Below, one piece after another: positions 34,434 to 43,232 of a DNA stretch of 64,000 nucleotides. The translations under genes and the position numbers were made by a program. The notes below the pieces were generated by a model that ran no database searches, had not been told where the DNA came from, and saw only the letters and a list, made by a program, of their open reading frames with translations. This DNA is from Methylomonas sp. Its GTDB lineage: Bacteria > Pseudomonadota > Gammaproteobacteria > Methylococcales > Methylomonadaceae. Numbering within the stretch: position 1 is the stretch's first letter; each line of letters begins with the position of its first letter. The DNA is taken from contig NZ_JALOBS010000028.1 of assembly GCF_023228165.1 (NCBI RefSeq), positions 1 to 64,000 of the forward strand, in the 5' to 3' direction.

Positions 34434-36080
34434 TCAACCGGCCATTCTTCTGCGTGCGGCCAGATGATGGCTGGAGAATGTCTCATGCTCTTCCAATCCG
34501 ACAATTTCACACTGGCCGCCGGCATGGTTGTATTCTTCGGTAAAGTGGTGAATAAATTCCATCACGGTATGGTCGATTAATTCAGATTCGCTTAAATCAA
34601 AATATACCTTTTTTTGTTTAGGGAAGTCAGCCAACAGGCTTTTCAAGCTGATGAAGTTTGAAAATACCGCCGAACCGCTAACTGCGATATGGTAGGTGTC
34701 GGTGTTGGTTTGATTGACATGGTAGGCGATGGAAAAGATATGATTCGGTTTCAGGCCGCGAATCAAATGGATCATCAATTCCGCCAGGATACCGATGGCC
34801 ACGCCGATTAATAAGTCGGTTGCCAGCACTCCAATGATGGTGATCACAAATACCGCAAAGTTATCCAGGCCTACTTGCAAGGTTTTAGCAAACTCCTTGG
34901 GAGAGGCCAGGCGGAAACCGGTAAATACCAGTAAGGCCGCCAAGGACGATAACGGAATTTCGTGAATCAAGCGCGGAAACAGAGCGACGAAAATCAACAG
35001 GAACGCGCCGTGGAAAAAATTGGCCCAACCGGTTTTGGCGCCGTTGGTGACGTTGGCGGAACTACGTACGATTTCCGCGATCATCGGCAAGCCGCCAATC
35101 ATGCCGGCTATAATATTGCCCGCGCCGACCGCCGCCAGGTCGCGGTTCAGGTTGGAGTCGCGTTTGTAAGGGTCGAGCTTGTCGACCGCGGCGGCGCTCA
35201 ATAAACTTTCCAAGCTGCCTACCAGCCAGATGGTGACAACGGCTATCCAGAATTCGTAACTGGCGATCAGGGAAAAATCCGGAAAATAAAAGCCGGACAG
35301 AAAGTTTTCCGGCACCGCCACCAAAAAGGCTGGTCCTACCGAAAATTCGTGGTGCGGCAGAATTTCCGCATCCGGTAAAAACAAGTATTTGTGGATATGG
35401 TCCAAATCGAAATATTGGCCCAGTGCCAAACCGACCAATACCACCAGGATGGGCGCGGGGACCATTTTCAACGTCTGGTTCTTGATCAGCGCCCAGGCAA
35501 TCAGTAAACATAAGCCGCATAAGCCGATGATGGAGACTTCCGGGTTCATTTCGATGATGGAGTGCGGAATTTCGGCAATCGTACCCAACAAGGATTTAGC
35601 TTCTGGCTTCACGCCTAATAAGGTATGAATCTGCTTGGCCATGATGATGATGCCGATAGCCGCCAGCATGCCATGCACTACCGAAGACGGGAAAAATGCG
35701 CTCAATTTGCCGGCTTTAAACACACCCAGTAAAACCTGTAATACGCTGGCGACCACTATGGCGGCCAAGGTGTATCGGTAACCGGCCATTGCATCGCCGT
35801 GGCCCAGCGACTGAACCGCATCCAATATCACCACGATCAAGCCGGCGGCAGGGCCGTTAATGGTCACATTAGAACCGCTGATCCTGGACACCACCAAACC
35901 GCCGATAACGGCCGAGATGATGCCCGCCATGGGCGGAAATCCCGAGGCCATCGCAATTCCCAGGCAAAGCGGCAAGGCAATCAGGAATACTAAAAAACCG
36001 GACAGTAAGTCGCTGCGCCAGTTTTCCACGAGTCCGGCAAGGCCGGTTTTTGGGACTATGACAGTAGAGGGTTGATGCAT
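34434..36080 (-). CDS. SulP family anion transporter with STAS domain
   Basis: About 548 residues from the ATG at 36078-36080; in-frame ATGs at 36107 and 36185 are possible. The first membrane segments contain NWRSDLLSGFLVFLIALPLCLG and FPPMAGIISAVIGG, typical SulP signatures, followed by about 12 helices and a C-terminal STAS domain (about 425-540, with VYFDLSESELIDHTVMEFIH). SulP proteins move sulfate, bicarbonate or other anions with Na or H. Being divergent from dabAB, a bicarbonate carrier is the favoured but unproven substrate. A weak -24/-12-like element lies upstream at 36205-36220. Confidence 0.88.
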   Translation of the reverse strand: MHQPSTVIVPKTGLAGLVENWRSDLLSGFLVFLIALPLCLGIAMASGFPPMAGIISAVIGGLVVSRISGSNVTINGPAAGLIVVILDAVQSLGHGDAMAGYRYTLAAIVVASVLQVLLGVFKAGKLSAFFPSSVVHGMLAAIGIIIMAKQIHTLLGVKPEAKSLLGTIAEIPHSIIEMNPEVSIIGLCGLCLLIAWALIKNQTLKMVPAPILVVLVGLALGQYFDLDHIHKYLFLPDAEILPHHEFSVGPAFLVAVPENFLSGFYFPDFSLIASYEFWIAVVTIWLVGSLESLLSAAAVDKLDPYKRDSNLNRDLAAVGAGNIIAGMIGGLPMIAEIVRSSANVTNGAKTGWANFFHGAFLLIFVALFPRLIHEIPLSSLAALLVFTGFRLASPKEFAKTLQVGLDNFAVFVITIIGVLATDLLIGVAIGILAELMIHLIRGLKPNHIFSIAYHVNQTNTDTYHIAVSGSAVFSNFISLKSLLADFPKQKKVYFDLSESELIDHTVMEFIHHFTEEYNHAGGQCEIVGLEEHETFSSHHLAARRRMAG

Positions 36081-36204
36081 GGCAAGTCTCGTAAAGGGGA
36101 AAACCATGAAAGAGCCAGAACTATGCCAGTTTTGCAGTTTTGCCCGCGATAGGTCTGAAAGGCGAGTGTTTGCTTGCATCGGCATTAGCGTATGCCTGAA
36201 TGGC

Positions 36205-36220
36205 GCATCAAAGTTGCCCC
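36205..36220 (-). promoter_or_regulatory. weak sigma-54-like element upstream of sulP
   Basis: Reading the minus strand, GGGGCAACTTTGATGC has the GG and GC dinucleotides ten bases apart as needed for a -24/-12 element, and GGCA is kept. It departs from TGGCAC at two places, so it is only a candidate. Confidence 0.3.
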
Positions 36221-36244
36221 GCTTATGTTAACCCGGTGGCGCAA
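36214..36244. promoter_or_regulatory. possible activator dyad upstream of dabA
   Basis: TTGCCCC and GGCGCAA are inverted copies (6 of 7 matches) separated by 17 bases, about 140-170 bases upstream of the dabA -24/-12 element. That is the usual distance for enhancer-like sites of NtrC-family activators. Overlap with the weak sulP element would allow joint control. Inference only. Confidence 0.35.
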
Positions 36245-36383
36245 TTGAACAATTCGAATGGTTTATTTGAACCGGATTGCCGCAAATTGTTACGGCTTAA
36301 AGAAGCATAATCCAAAAATTCGGCGGCTTAAAAACCTATAAGATCGCTAGCCTAGCCGCATTTTATAGGGGTGTGAGAATAAG

Positions 36384-36400
36384 TTGGCACAGGCTATGCT
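36384..36400 (+). promoter_or_regulatory. sigma-54 (-24/-12) promoter of dabAB
   Basis: TTGGCAC-AGGCT-ATGCT matches the sigma-54 consensus TTGGCAC-N5-TTGCA with the GG and GC exactly ten bases apart. The predicted transcript starts near 36411, giving a leader of about 62 bases before the dabA ATG at 36473. An NtrC-type activator gene lies 3.6 kb away on the other strand. Confidence 0.75.
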
Positions 36401-36472
36401 GAAGCTCTGGTGAGCGAAGGTCGACTATTCGTCGGCCTTCGCACTGTTAACAGCATAGAGGTTGCGAGCTTA

Positions 36473-39034
36473 ATGACCATACATAAACACAACGGTGATG
36501 AATTCGAATTGGATGCCGCCATTGATCATCTTGCCCATTGGCTGCCGACACAGGGGCCCATCAAGGATTTTATCCATCACAATACTTTGCATGCCGTTCA
36601 GCATTTTCCCTTTCATGACGGCGTGGCCGTGGCCGCCAAAGTGTTTGGCGCCCGCAGTTATCTGCCCATTGAAGATTATCAAAAGCGCTTTGAAGAAGGA
36701 CGGATCACCCAAACGGCTATCGATTGGGCCATAGAGCAATGCGGCTGTCATGCCGCTGCAGCCGAACAACTACAAGCCGATCTGTTTACGGCTGATCCGC
36801 ACAGCCATCTGCCGCCCATTTCCTTAGCCAATGACGGCATTCGTAATGCCTGGTTGAACCGGTTGGAAATGGATCTGAATGCGTTGGTGCATCCGGTTAT
36901 ATTCAGGCTATTATCCAATTTTCTCGATCAAGGCATCAGCCGTTGGGCATTGCCCAAGGATGGCGAGCGTTTTTGGGATTGCGTAGTACGCCTGACGCTG
37001 AACAGTTTGATACCGTTGTATCCGTTTCATCAAACACAGGTGCGCGAGATACTGAATGAAGGACCCGACCAGGTCATATTGCATTGCTTGCAGCAGATCG
37101 TCGGCGATGAGCAGTTGTATGCCCAATATTTACTGGAAGTGTTGTTGGCGCATCCCGGTTGGTCCGGCATGGTGCGTATCATCGAAACCAATCCGCAGTC
37201 TTTGCTGGCGCCGCGGGATATCTCGCTGAAACAGTTGTTGGCGGTCGAATTGGCTTGCGAGCTGGCTTTTGTAGACAAAAAGAAAGGTAGACATTTTTTG
37301 CGCATCGATCAATTACCCGAATTGGCATCCATTCCATTATTCGACGAAACGCATTTGACCCCGGAAGTGCCTTTAAAATTGAGAGTTTGGCATGAGGCCA
37401 TGGAATGGTCTCTGCATAGTGAATTACTGCTGGCCTTGCGCGATCAGCCGGTGGCTGAAACGGTTGTGAAAGCGCCTGACGTACAAGCCATCTTTTGCAT
37501 CGACGACCGGGAATGTTCCTTGCGCCGGTATCTGGAAGAAGTGAATCCTAATATAGAAACATTCGGCGCTCCGGGTTTTTTCGGTATCGACTTTTTGTAT
37601 CAAGGCCTGGACGATGTTTATCCGGTGGCGCAATGTCCCGTGGTAGTAAAGCCCCGCCATTTGATTACCGAGTCGGCAACCCAGCCGCGACCGGAAAAAA
37701 GGGACCCCCGCCAGGACCTCAGCAAGATGCATTTTTCCGCGCACTCTTTGGCCAGAGGTTGGATTTACACCCAGACGCTGGGCGTGGCTTATGCCGCCCG
37801 GCTGGCCTGGAGCGTGTTTAAACCGGCCACCAAATTGCCGGGGATTCGCACCTTGAGTGAAGTGGATGTGCATGGGCATTTGCACTTATTGCGGGAAAAC
37901 GACGAGCCTAATGAAGAAGGTTATTTGTTGGGATTTTCCCTGGCGGAGATGGCGGAAAAAGTCGGTGGTCAATTGCGGAGTATCGGCTTGGTAAAAAACT
38001 TTGCACGGTTGGTAGTGGCCGTGGCCCACGGCTCCAGCAGTGTCAATAATCCGCATTTCGCCGCATACGATTGCGGGGCTTGTGCCGGTAAACCAGGTGC
38101 TCCCAATGCGCGTGCTTTTGCCTGGATGGCCAATCAAGAGGGCGTTAGGGCGATTTTGCGCGAGCAAGGTATCGATATCCCGGACAGCACGTGTTTTGCC
38201 GCCGCCATGCACAATACCAGTCGCGACGAAATGGTGTTTTTCGACCAACAGTCTTTGGATAAGCCGACTCATGAACGCTTACACGGATTTCAGCATGCCG
38301 CGCAGAAAGCCCTACAACGCAACGCCCGCGAACGTTGTCGCTGGTTTGAACTGGGCCCGCAAACACCGGATAACGAGTCGGCCCATCGGCATGTGCTGGA
38401 AAGGGCTGCTTCCATCTTCGAACCGCGGCCGGAATACAACCATTCCAATAATCTGTATTGCATAGTCGGGCGGCGCAGTTTGACCCGGCATTTGTTTATG
38501 GACCGGCGGGCATTTTTACAGTCTTACGATCCGAACATCGATCACGACGGCAGTATTTTGGCCCGGGTGTTGTCCGCGGCAATTCCGGTCTGCGGCGGCA
38601 TTAATCTGGAATATTTGTTTTCGCGCATCGATAACTCGGTGTATGGGGCGGGCACAAAATTACCGCATAACGTGATTGGTTTGCTGGGCGTGGCCAATGG
38701 CGTGGAAGGCGATTTGCGCACCGGCTTGCCTTCGCAAATGATCGAAGTGCACGAGCCGGCCCGGTTATTACTGGTGGTGGAACAGCGCCTTGAGGTGGTC
38801 GACCAGGCCCTGGCCAAATTGGGGCCCTTGTTGGAGTGGTTGGAAAACGACTGGGTGCGTTTTGCCGCGTGCGACCCGCGGACGCGGGCGCTGAATTTGT
38901 ATCGTAGACAGGGCTGGCAAGCTATTGAATTAGTGAAGGACAGGGTGGCGCCGGTGAGTAGCCGATCGGAAAAAATCATTGTCGGTCAGACCAAGACCAT
39001 TCCGGTGCATCAATTTGTAGGGAGACATTTATGA
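36473..39034 (+). CDS. dabA: DabA (DUF2309), inorganic carbon accumulation subunit
   Basis: A 853-residue protein from ATG 36473 (GAGG ribosome site); an upstream GTG at 36410 falls at the predicted transcription start and is rejected. It is the DUF2309 family member DabA. The zinc site of the carbonic-anhydrase-like centre is complete: C342 and D344 in FCIDDRE, H519 in VAHGSSS and C534 in YDCGACAG; the 15-residue His-Cys gap equals that of the studied Halothiobacillus protein. DabA with DabB is held to hydrate CO2 one-way, driven by the cation gradient, giving cytoplasmic bicarbonate. Its last bases overlap dabB (ATGA). Confidence 0.92.
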   Translation: MTIHKHNGDEFELDAAIDHLAHWLPTQGPIKDFIHHNTLHAVQHFPFHDGVAVAAKVFGARSYLPIEDYQKRFEEGRITQTAIDWAIEQCGCHAAAAEQLQADLFTADPHSHLPPISLANDGIRNAWLNRLEMDLNALVHPVIFRLLSNFLDQGISRWALPKDGERFWDCVVRLTLNSLIPLYPFHQTQVREILNEGPDQVILHCLQQIVGDEQLYAQYLLEVLLAHPGWSGMVRIIETNPQSLLAPRDISLKQLLAVELACELAFVDKKKGRHFLRIDQLPELASIPLFDETHLTPEVPLKLRVWHEAMEWSLHSELLLALRDQPVAETVVKAPDVQAIFCIDDRECSLRRYLEEVNPNIETFGAPGFFGIDFLYQGLDDVYPVAQCPVVVKPRHLITESATQPRPEKRDPRQDLSKMHFSAHSLARGWIYTQTLGVAYAARLAWSVFKPATKLPGIRTLSEVDVHGHLHLLRENDEPNEEGYLLGFSLAEMAEKVGGQLRSIGLVKNFARLVVAVAHGSSSVNNPHFAAYDCGACAGKPGAPNARAFAWMANQEGVRAILREQGIDIPDSTCFAAAMHNTSRDEMVFFDQQSLDKPTHERLHGFQHAAQKALQRNARERCRWFELGPQTPDNESAHRHVLERAASIFEPRPEYNHSNNLYCIVGRRSLTRHLFMDRRAFLQSYDPNIDHDGSILARVLSAAIPVCGGINLEYLFSRIDNSVYGAGTKLPHNVIGLLGVANGVEGDLRTGLPSQMIEVHEPARLLLVVEQRLEVVDQALAKLGPLLEWLENDWVRFAACDPRTRALNLYRRQGWQAIELVKDRVAPVSSRSEKIIVGQTKTIPVHQFVGRHL

Positions 39035-40920
39035 GTGTGTTACTGCTGGCGTGTGTATTCATCCCTTTGTTAGGGTTTACGCTGATTTTTTTTAGTGATG
39101 GCGGCGAGCGTAAGGTTGCCATGATCAGTCTTTGGATGACCCGCGTTAATGGTGTTGCCGTGATCGGTTTATTGTCGATGTGGGCGGCTAGTGGTTTTAA
39201 CAGTTTTGAATACCAATGGTTCCAGCTGTATCAACATGGTGATTATCAATTTCCCATACTGTTTTATCTGGATAGGGTTGGCGCCGCTTATTTATTTTGT
39301 GTATGGGCGATTTTTTCCATTATCGTCAAATATTGCCGGGTGTATATGCACCGCGACGCCGGGTACCAGCGATTTTTTCAGACCATTTTCGCGTTTGTGT
39401 TTGGGTTGAATATTATTGTGCTGTCCGGCAGTATCGATATCTTGTTTGCCGGTTGGGAAGTGGTGGGTATTTCATCTTTTTTATTGATTGCGTTTTACCG
39501 GCATCGCTGGCAGCCGGTGCGTAATGCCTTAAGGGCGTATACGATTTATCGTTTTTGCGATGTCGGTCTATTGATGGGGGCCTGGATGAGCCACTTGCTG
39601 TTTCATGAAAGCCAGCATTTCAGTCAAATGAGCGGACTGTTTGATAATTATGTCAGTAACCCGGTCAACTATGCAGCGCTGTCCTTGTTGTCGGTGTTGA
39701 TTATTTTGGCGGCATCCGGCAAGTCCGCGCAGTTTCCGTTTTGCTTTTGGCTGCCGCGGGCCATGGAAGGGCCTACACCGTCAAGCGCGATTTTTTATGG
39801 TGCCTTGTCGATACATTTAGGCGTGTTCTTGTTGCTGAGAACCATGCCGATCTGGAGTTTTCATTATCTGACCAGGCTGATAGTGCTTGCCATTGGACTG
39901 TTGACGGTGATGATTGCCAGTCTCTCGGAAAGAACCCAGTCGAACATTAAGGGGCAGGTGGCGTATGCATCCATTGCTCAGGTCGGGTTTATGTTCATCG
40001 AGCTGGCGCTAGGTTTGGAAACCTTGGCATTGCTGCATTTTATGAGTAACGCGTTTTTGCGTTGCTATCAGTTGTTGGTATCGCCCTCCATCGTGGCGCA
40101 CCTGTTGCGTGTGGAAGGTGCGGTCAATAGCGACTTTTACATCAAGGACCGGCAAAAACTGCAATTTCTGCCGACCTCGTTGCGCGATGTATTGCCTGAC
40201 GTGTTGCAAAATACCTTGTATGTATTTGCCTTGCAGGAAGGTCAGCTGGAAATTCTAGTGCGTTCGCTATTGTGGGACCCGCTAAAACGCCTGGGAGCGG
40301 CGATGAGCCGGGTCAGCACCTGGATTAAATGGTTGGCGGCGGTCGCGTTGGTGATATGGCTGTTCATCGCGGTGAATAATGTCAGTTCGGTGGCCGGGGT
40401 TTATTTGTCGATACCGGTTTCGGTGCTAATGGTGCTGGTAGCAACCAGTGCCTTTAGTCAAAAACATAGCCCATTCAAAGTCTGGAATAGCGTGGCCATG
40501 AGCAGTTTTCTGGCGGCATTGGCCGTATGGCTGATGGTACCTGACGCGATATACGACGAGCTGTTGTTTTTAAGCGGCATCGTACCGTCCTGGTTATTGG
40601 GGGTGTGGGTTTTATCCCGCTTGCTGAAAAACGAACGCTTTGCCGAGACTTCGTTTAGATACCGGGCCTTTGCCCAGACCCGGCCGAGCCTGTCGTTGTT
40701 ATTGTTTATCAGCTTTTTAGGCATGGTGGGCTTTCCGATCACCCCGGCATTTTTGGGCGAGGATTTATTGCTATCGCATGCCAGTGGTCAGCACCCCTGG
40801 TTTGCCCTGGGTATTACCATTGCTTTTGTAGTGAACGGTATTGCCCTGGCCCGGATGTTCCTGCGCTTAAGCATGGGCCGGGCGGTAAGGAGCGAAGTCA
40901 GAGAATTTCGTGTTGGTTAA
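39031..40920 (+). CDS. dabB: DabB, NuoL/Mrp-like membrane subunit of the DAB complex
   Basis: A 629-residue membrane protein with about 14-16 helices, related to the antiporter-like subunits of complex I (NuoL, MrpA): LFAGWEVVGISSFLLIAFY, the KSAQFPFCFWLPRAMEGPTP helix and the NAFLRCYQLL segment. There is no wider nuo or mrp operon here, and it overlaps dabA by four bases, so it is the cation-translocating partner DabB. The order dabA-dabB is the reverse of the dabB-dabA order I know from Halothiobacillus. Its energy source should be the proton or sodium gradient. Confidence 0.88.
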   Translation: MSVLLLACVFIPLLGFTLIFFSDGGERKVAMISLWMTRVNGVAVIGLLSMWAASGFNSFEYQWFQLYQHGDYQFPILFYLDRVGAAYLFCVWAIFSIIVKYCRVYMHRDAGYQRFFQTIFAFVFGLNIIVLSGSIDILFAGWEVVGISSFLLIAFYRHRWQPVRNALRAYTIYRFCDVGLLMGAWMSHLLFHESQHFSQMSGLFDNYVSNPVNYAALSLLSVLIILAASGKSAQFPFCFWLPRAMEGPTPSSAIFYGALSIHLGVFLLLRTMPIWSFHYLTRLIVLAIGLLTVMIASLSERTQSNIKGQVAYASIAQVGFMFIELALGLETLALLHFMSNAFLRCYQLLVSPSIVAHLLRVEGAVNSDFYIKDRQKLQFLPTSLRDVLPDVLQNTLYVFALQEGQLEILVRSLLWDPLKRLGAAMSRVSTWIKWLAAVALVIWLFIAVNNVSSVAGVYLSIPVSVLMVLVATSAFSQKHSPFKVWNSVAMSSFLAALAVWLMVPDAIYDELLFLSGIVPSWLLGVWVLSRLLKNERFAETSFRYRAFAQTRPSLSLLLFISFLGMVGFPITPAFLGEDLLLSHASGQHPWFALGITIAFVVNGIALARMFLRLSMGRAVRSEVREFRVG

Positions 40921-40981
40921 GGTGTAATAAGTGGCGGCGGCCTGCTAGACTAAGCCGGTATTTATCACATGGAATTTGCTA

Positions 40982-41983
40982 ATGGGAGTCGAGCAACCGT
41001 CGCTGACCCGTTATGGTTGGTTGTCCATCTTTGCCGCCGTATCCACCATCGCTTTGAAAAGTTATGCTTATTGGCTGACCGATTCGGTCGGTTTGCTGTC
41101 GGATGCACTGGAATCCTTGATCAATTTGGTGGCGGCGATTATTGTGCTGTTCGTGCTCGGCATCGCGGCGCGGCCGCCGGATGACAGCCATGCTTACGGG
41201 CACGACAAGATCGAATATTTTTCCAGCGGTGCCGAAGGCATCATGATTTTGTTGGCGGCTTTTAGTATTGCCTATACGGCTTGGGAGCGGCTTTGGCACC
41301 CCATGCCCTTGCAAAAACTGGATTTGGGTATTGCCGTATCCGTGTTTGCTTCGCTGATTAATTTAATCGTGGCGAGGATTTTAATTGGCGTGGGCCGCAG
41401 TCGGCACTCCATCACTCTGGAGGCCGACGGCAAACATCTGATGACCGACGTGTGGACCACGATTGGGATTTTGTTTGGAATAGGCATCATCGCCGTGGCC
41501 AATCGTTTTGAAGTTAGCTTGAATCTGGCCCGGCAATTAGGGATGAGCGGCTGGGAAATTCTCGACCCCATTATCGCTATTTTGGTGGCGGTCAATATCG
41601 TCTTGGCCGGCCTGCATCTGATTCGTCGCACCATATCCGGATTAATGGACGCCGCGTTGCCGGAGGACGAGCTGACTGTCATTACCGACGTGTTGGATAA
41701 ATTTGCCGCTTCGGACCATATTACCTATCACGCCCTGCGTACCCGTTATGCCGGCGCCCGCCGCTTCATGTCTGTGCATGTACTGGTGCCGGGAGACTGG
41801 TCGGTGCAGCAAGGGCACGATTTGCTGGAAACGATCGAACAACAGATCATGGCCAAGTTTGACAGCATCGACGTCGATACCCATCTCGAACCGATTGAGG
41901 ATATTGCTTCCTGGCAGCATTTAGCGACCGATCCGGTCGATCAGGCATGTTCGATTAACCTCAAAGGAAATTCCTCCGCCTGA
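40982..41983 (+). CDS. cation diffusion facilitator (CDF) metal transporter
   Basis: A 333-residue protein from ATG 40982 (a TTG at 40976 is also in frame). It has six predicted membrane helices and a cytoplasmic C-terminal domain. CDF metal-site residues are seen in LLSDALESL (helix 2) and HLMTDVWTT (helix 5), plus the loop HAYGHDKIEYF. Such transporters export Zn, Fe, Co or Mn using the proton gradient; the metal cannot be told. The C-terminal 43 bases overlap the convergent JAMM gene. Confidence 0.9.
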   Translation: MGVEQPSLTRYGWLSIFAAVSTIALKSYAYWLTDSVGLLSDALESLINLVAAIIVLFVLGIAARPPDDSHAYGHDKIEYFSSGAEGIMILLAAFSIAYTAWERLWHPMPLQKLDLGIAVSVFASLINLIVARILIGVGRSRHSITLEADGKHLMTDVWTTIGILFGIGIIAVANRFEVSLNLARQLGMSGWEILDPIIAILVAVNIVLAGLHLIRRTISGLMDAALPEDELTVITDVLDKFAASDHITYHALRTRYAGARRFMSVHVLVPGDWSVQQGHDLLETIEQQIMAKFDSIDVDTHLEPIEDIASWQHLATDPVDQACSINLKGNSSA

Positions 41984-42378
41984 CTATCGGCAATCTTGAA
42001 ACCGCGCATCTCCAGCACACCTTTGGTGTTCAAGGAAATGATCAAATGCAAGGCGTCAGGATAACCGGCTTGCTCGATGTCGGCTGCCGATGGCACGGCC
42101 GGCGCAGCCGGATGTGAATGATAGATGGCGAACAAGTTTTGACCTTTTTCGCGCATTAGTTTCATGGCCGCAATTTGTTGGCCGGGTTCCAGCGAAAAGC
42201 GGTTTTGCGGGTTGGCGGCGTTATTGCTGACCGGATAACAGCTGCAAGGCAGGCCGTGCCGGTCGGCACCGACCAGTCCGCACACTTCCGCGTCCGGCGA
42301 TAATTGCGCTAAATGCAGCAATTGGTTGGTGAGTTTGCGCGGTAAACAAATTTCGTGGTTGTTCATGCTGGGTTCCAT
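41941..42378 (-). CDS. JAMM/MPN domain metalloprotease-fold protein
   Basis: A 145-residue single-domain protein with the JAMM motif: Glu in AEVCGLVG (near residue 32), then HSHPAAPAVPSAAD, fitting HxH-x7-SxxD exactly, so the zinc site is intact. Bacterial Mov34/MPN proteins of this size act as isopeptidases on ubiquitin-like or sulfur-carrier proteins, or in cysteine synthesis. No ThiS/MoaD-like or E1-like gene is near, so the partner is unknown. It overlaps prmC by 16 bases (4 bases if translation starts at ATG 42366). Confidence 0.82.
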   Translation of the reverse strand: MEPSMNNHEICLPRKLTNQLLHLAQLSPDAEVCGLVGADRHGLPCSCYPVSNNAANPQNRFSLEPGQQIAAMKLMREKGQNLFAIYHSHPAAPAVPSAADIEQAGYPDALHLIISLNTKGVLEMRGFKIADSQAEEFPLRLIEHA

Positions 42379-43232
42379 ATTCCTGACGTCACGCGGGGGT
42401 TATCGGACAAGTCCAGGTGGGTGTTGACCTGTCGGTAGTTTAGCTGTTTTAAAATAGACTGAACTTGCAGGGGTTGATTGTAACCGTGTTCGATCAATAG
42501 GTGGCCCTGCGGTTTAAGATAGCCTCGGGCTTGTTCCGCCAGCAAACGGATATCTCTCAGGCCGGCCTCGCCGCTGATCAAGGCGGATTCCGGCTCGAAA
42601 CGCAGGTCGCCTTGTTGTAAATGCGGGTCGTCGCAGGCAATGTAGGGCGGGTTGCTGACGACCAGGTCGTAGTCTGTATCGGTGACGGCATTGAACCAAT
42701 CCGAGTCGAGCAAGCGAACATTGCCGACAGCGAGTTGCTCGGCATTTTGCCTGGCGACTATGAGCGCGGCCGTACTGATGTCGGTTGCCACCACCTCGGC
42801 CAGAGGACGTTCAGCGGCTAGTGTGATGGCTAAAATTCCCGATCCCGTGCCCATGTCTATAATTTTGCAAGCCTGCTTGTCGGGTAGCAACGACAGACTT
42901 AATTCGATCAGTAATTCGCTATCCGGTCGGGGAATCAATACCTCGGGGGTGACGTTGAAAGTCCGTGACCAAAACTCCCGCACACCCGTTAAATATGCGA
43001 TAGGCCGGCCTTGCCGACGTTGTTCCAGCAAGTGCCAAAATTGCTTTGTTTGCGCGGGGTTGAGTTGCTGCTCCGGCCATGCGCGCAGGAATGAACGTTG
43101 TTTGCCCAAACAATGGCAAAGCAATACTTCGGCATCCAGTCGGGCGGATTCGGAAACACTACTTAATAGCGCGCTGGCGCGATCCAAAAGCGACTGTATG
43201 GTTGCGCCGCCTTGCTCGGTCAAATCAGACAT
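42363..43232 (-). CDS. prmC: release factor glutamine methyltransferase
   Basis: A 289-residue SAM methyltransferase with the catalytic LVVSNPPYIA box, the SAM loop IIDMGTGSGILAITLA, and an N-terminal helical domain that docks the release factor. PrmC methylates the Gln of the GGQ motif in RF1 and RF2. It is encoded directly after prfA with an 8-base overlap, the standard prfA-prmC arrangement. Confidence 0.95.
   Translation of the reverse strand: MSDLTEQGGATIQSLLDRASALLSSVSESARLDAEVLLCHCLGKQRSFLRAWPEQQLNPAQTKQFWHLLEQRRQGRPIAYLTGVREFWSRTFNVTPEVLIPRPDSELLIELSLSLLPDKQACKIIDMGTGSGILAITLAAERPLAEVVATDISTAALIVARQNAEQLAVGNVRLLDSDWFNAVTDTDYDLVVSNPPYIACDDPHLQQGDLRFEPESALISGEAGLRDIRLLAEQARGYLKPQGHLLIEHGYNQPLQVQSILKQLNYRQVNTHLDLSDNPRVTSGIWNPA

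Noticed and set aside
36410..36472. An N-terminal extension of DabA from a GTG at 36410
   Set aside because: It would begin at the predicted sigma-54 transcription start and lacks a ribosome site; the ATG at 36473 has a GAGG upstream and matches the family start.
39031..40920. A complex I or Mrp antiporter operon
   Set aside because: Only a single NuoL-like subunit is present, and it overlaps dabA; the other nuo or mrp genes are absent, so DabB is the fitting assignment.
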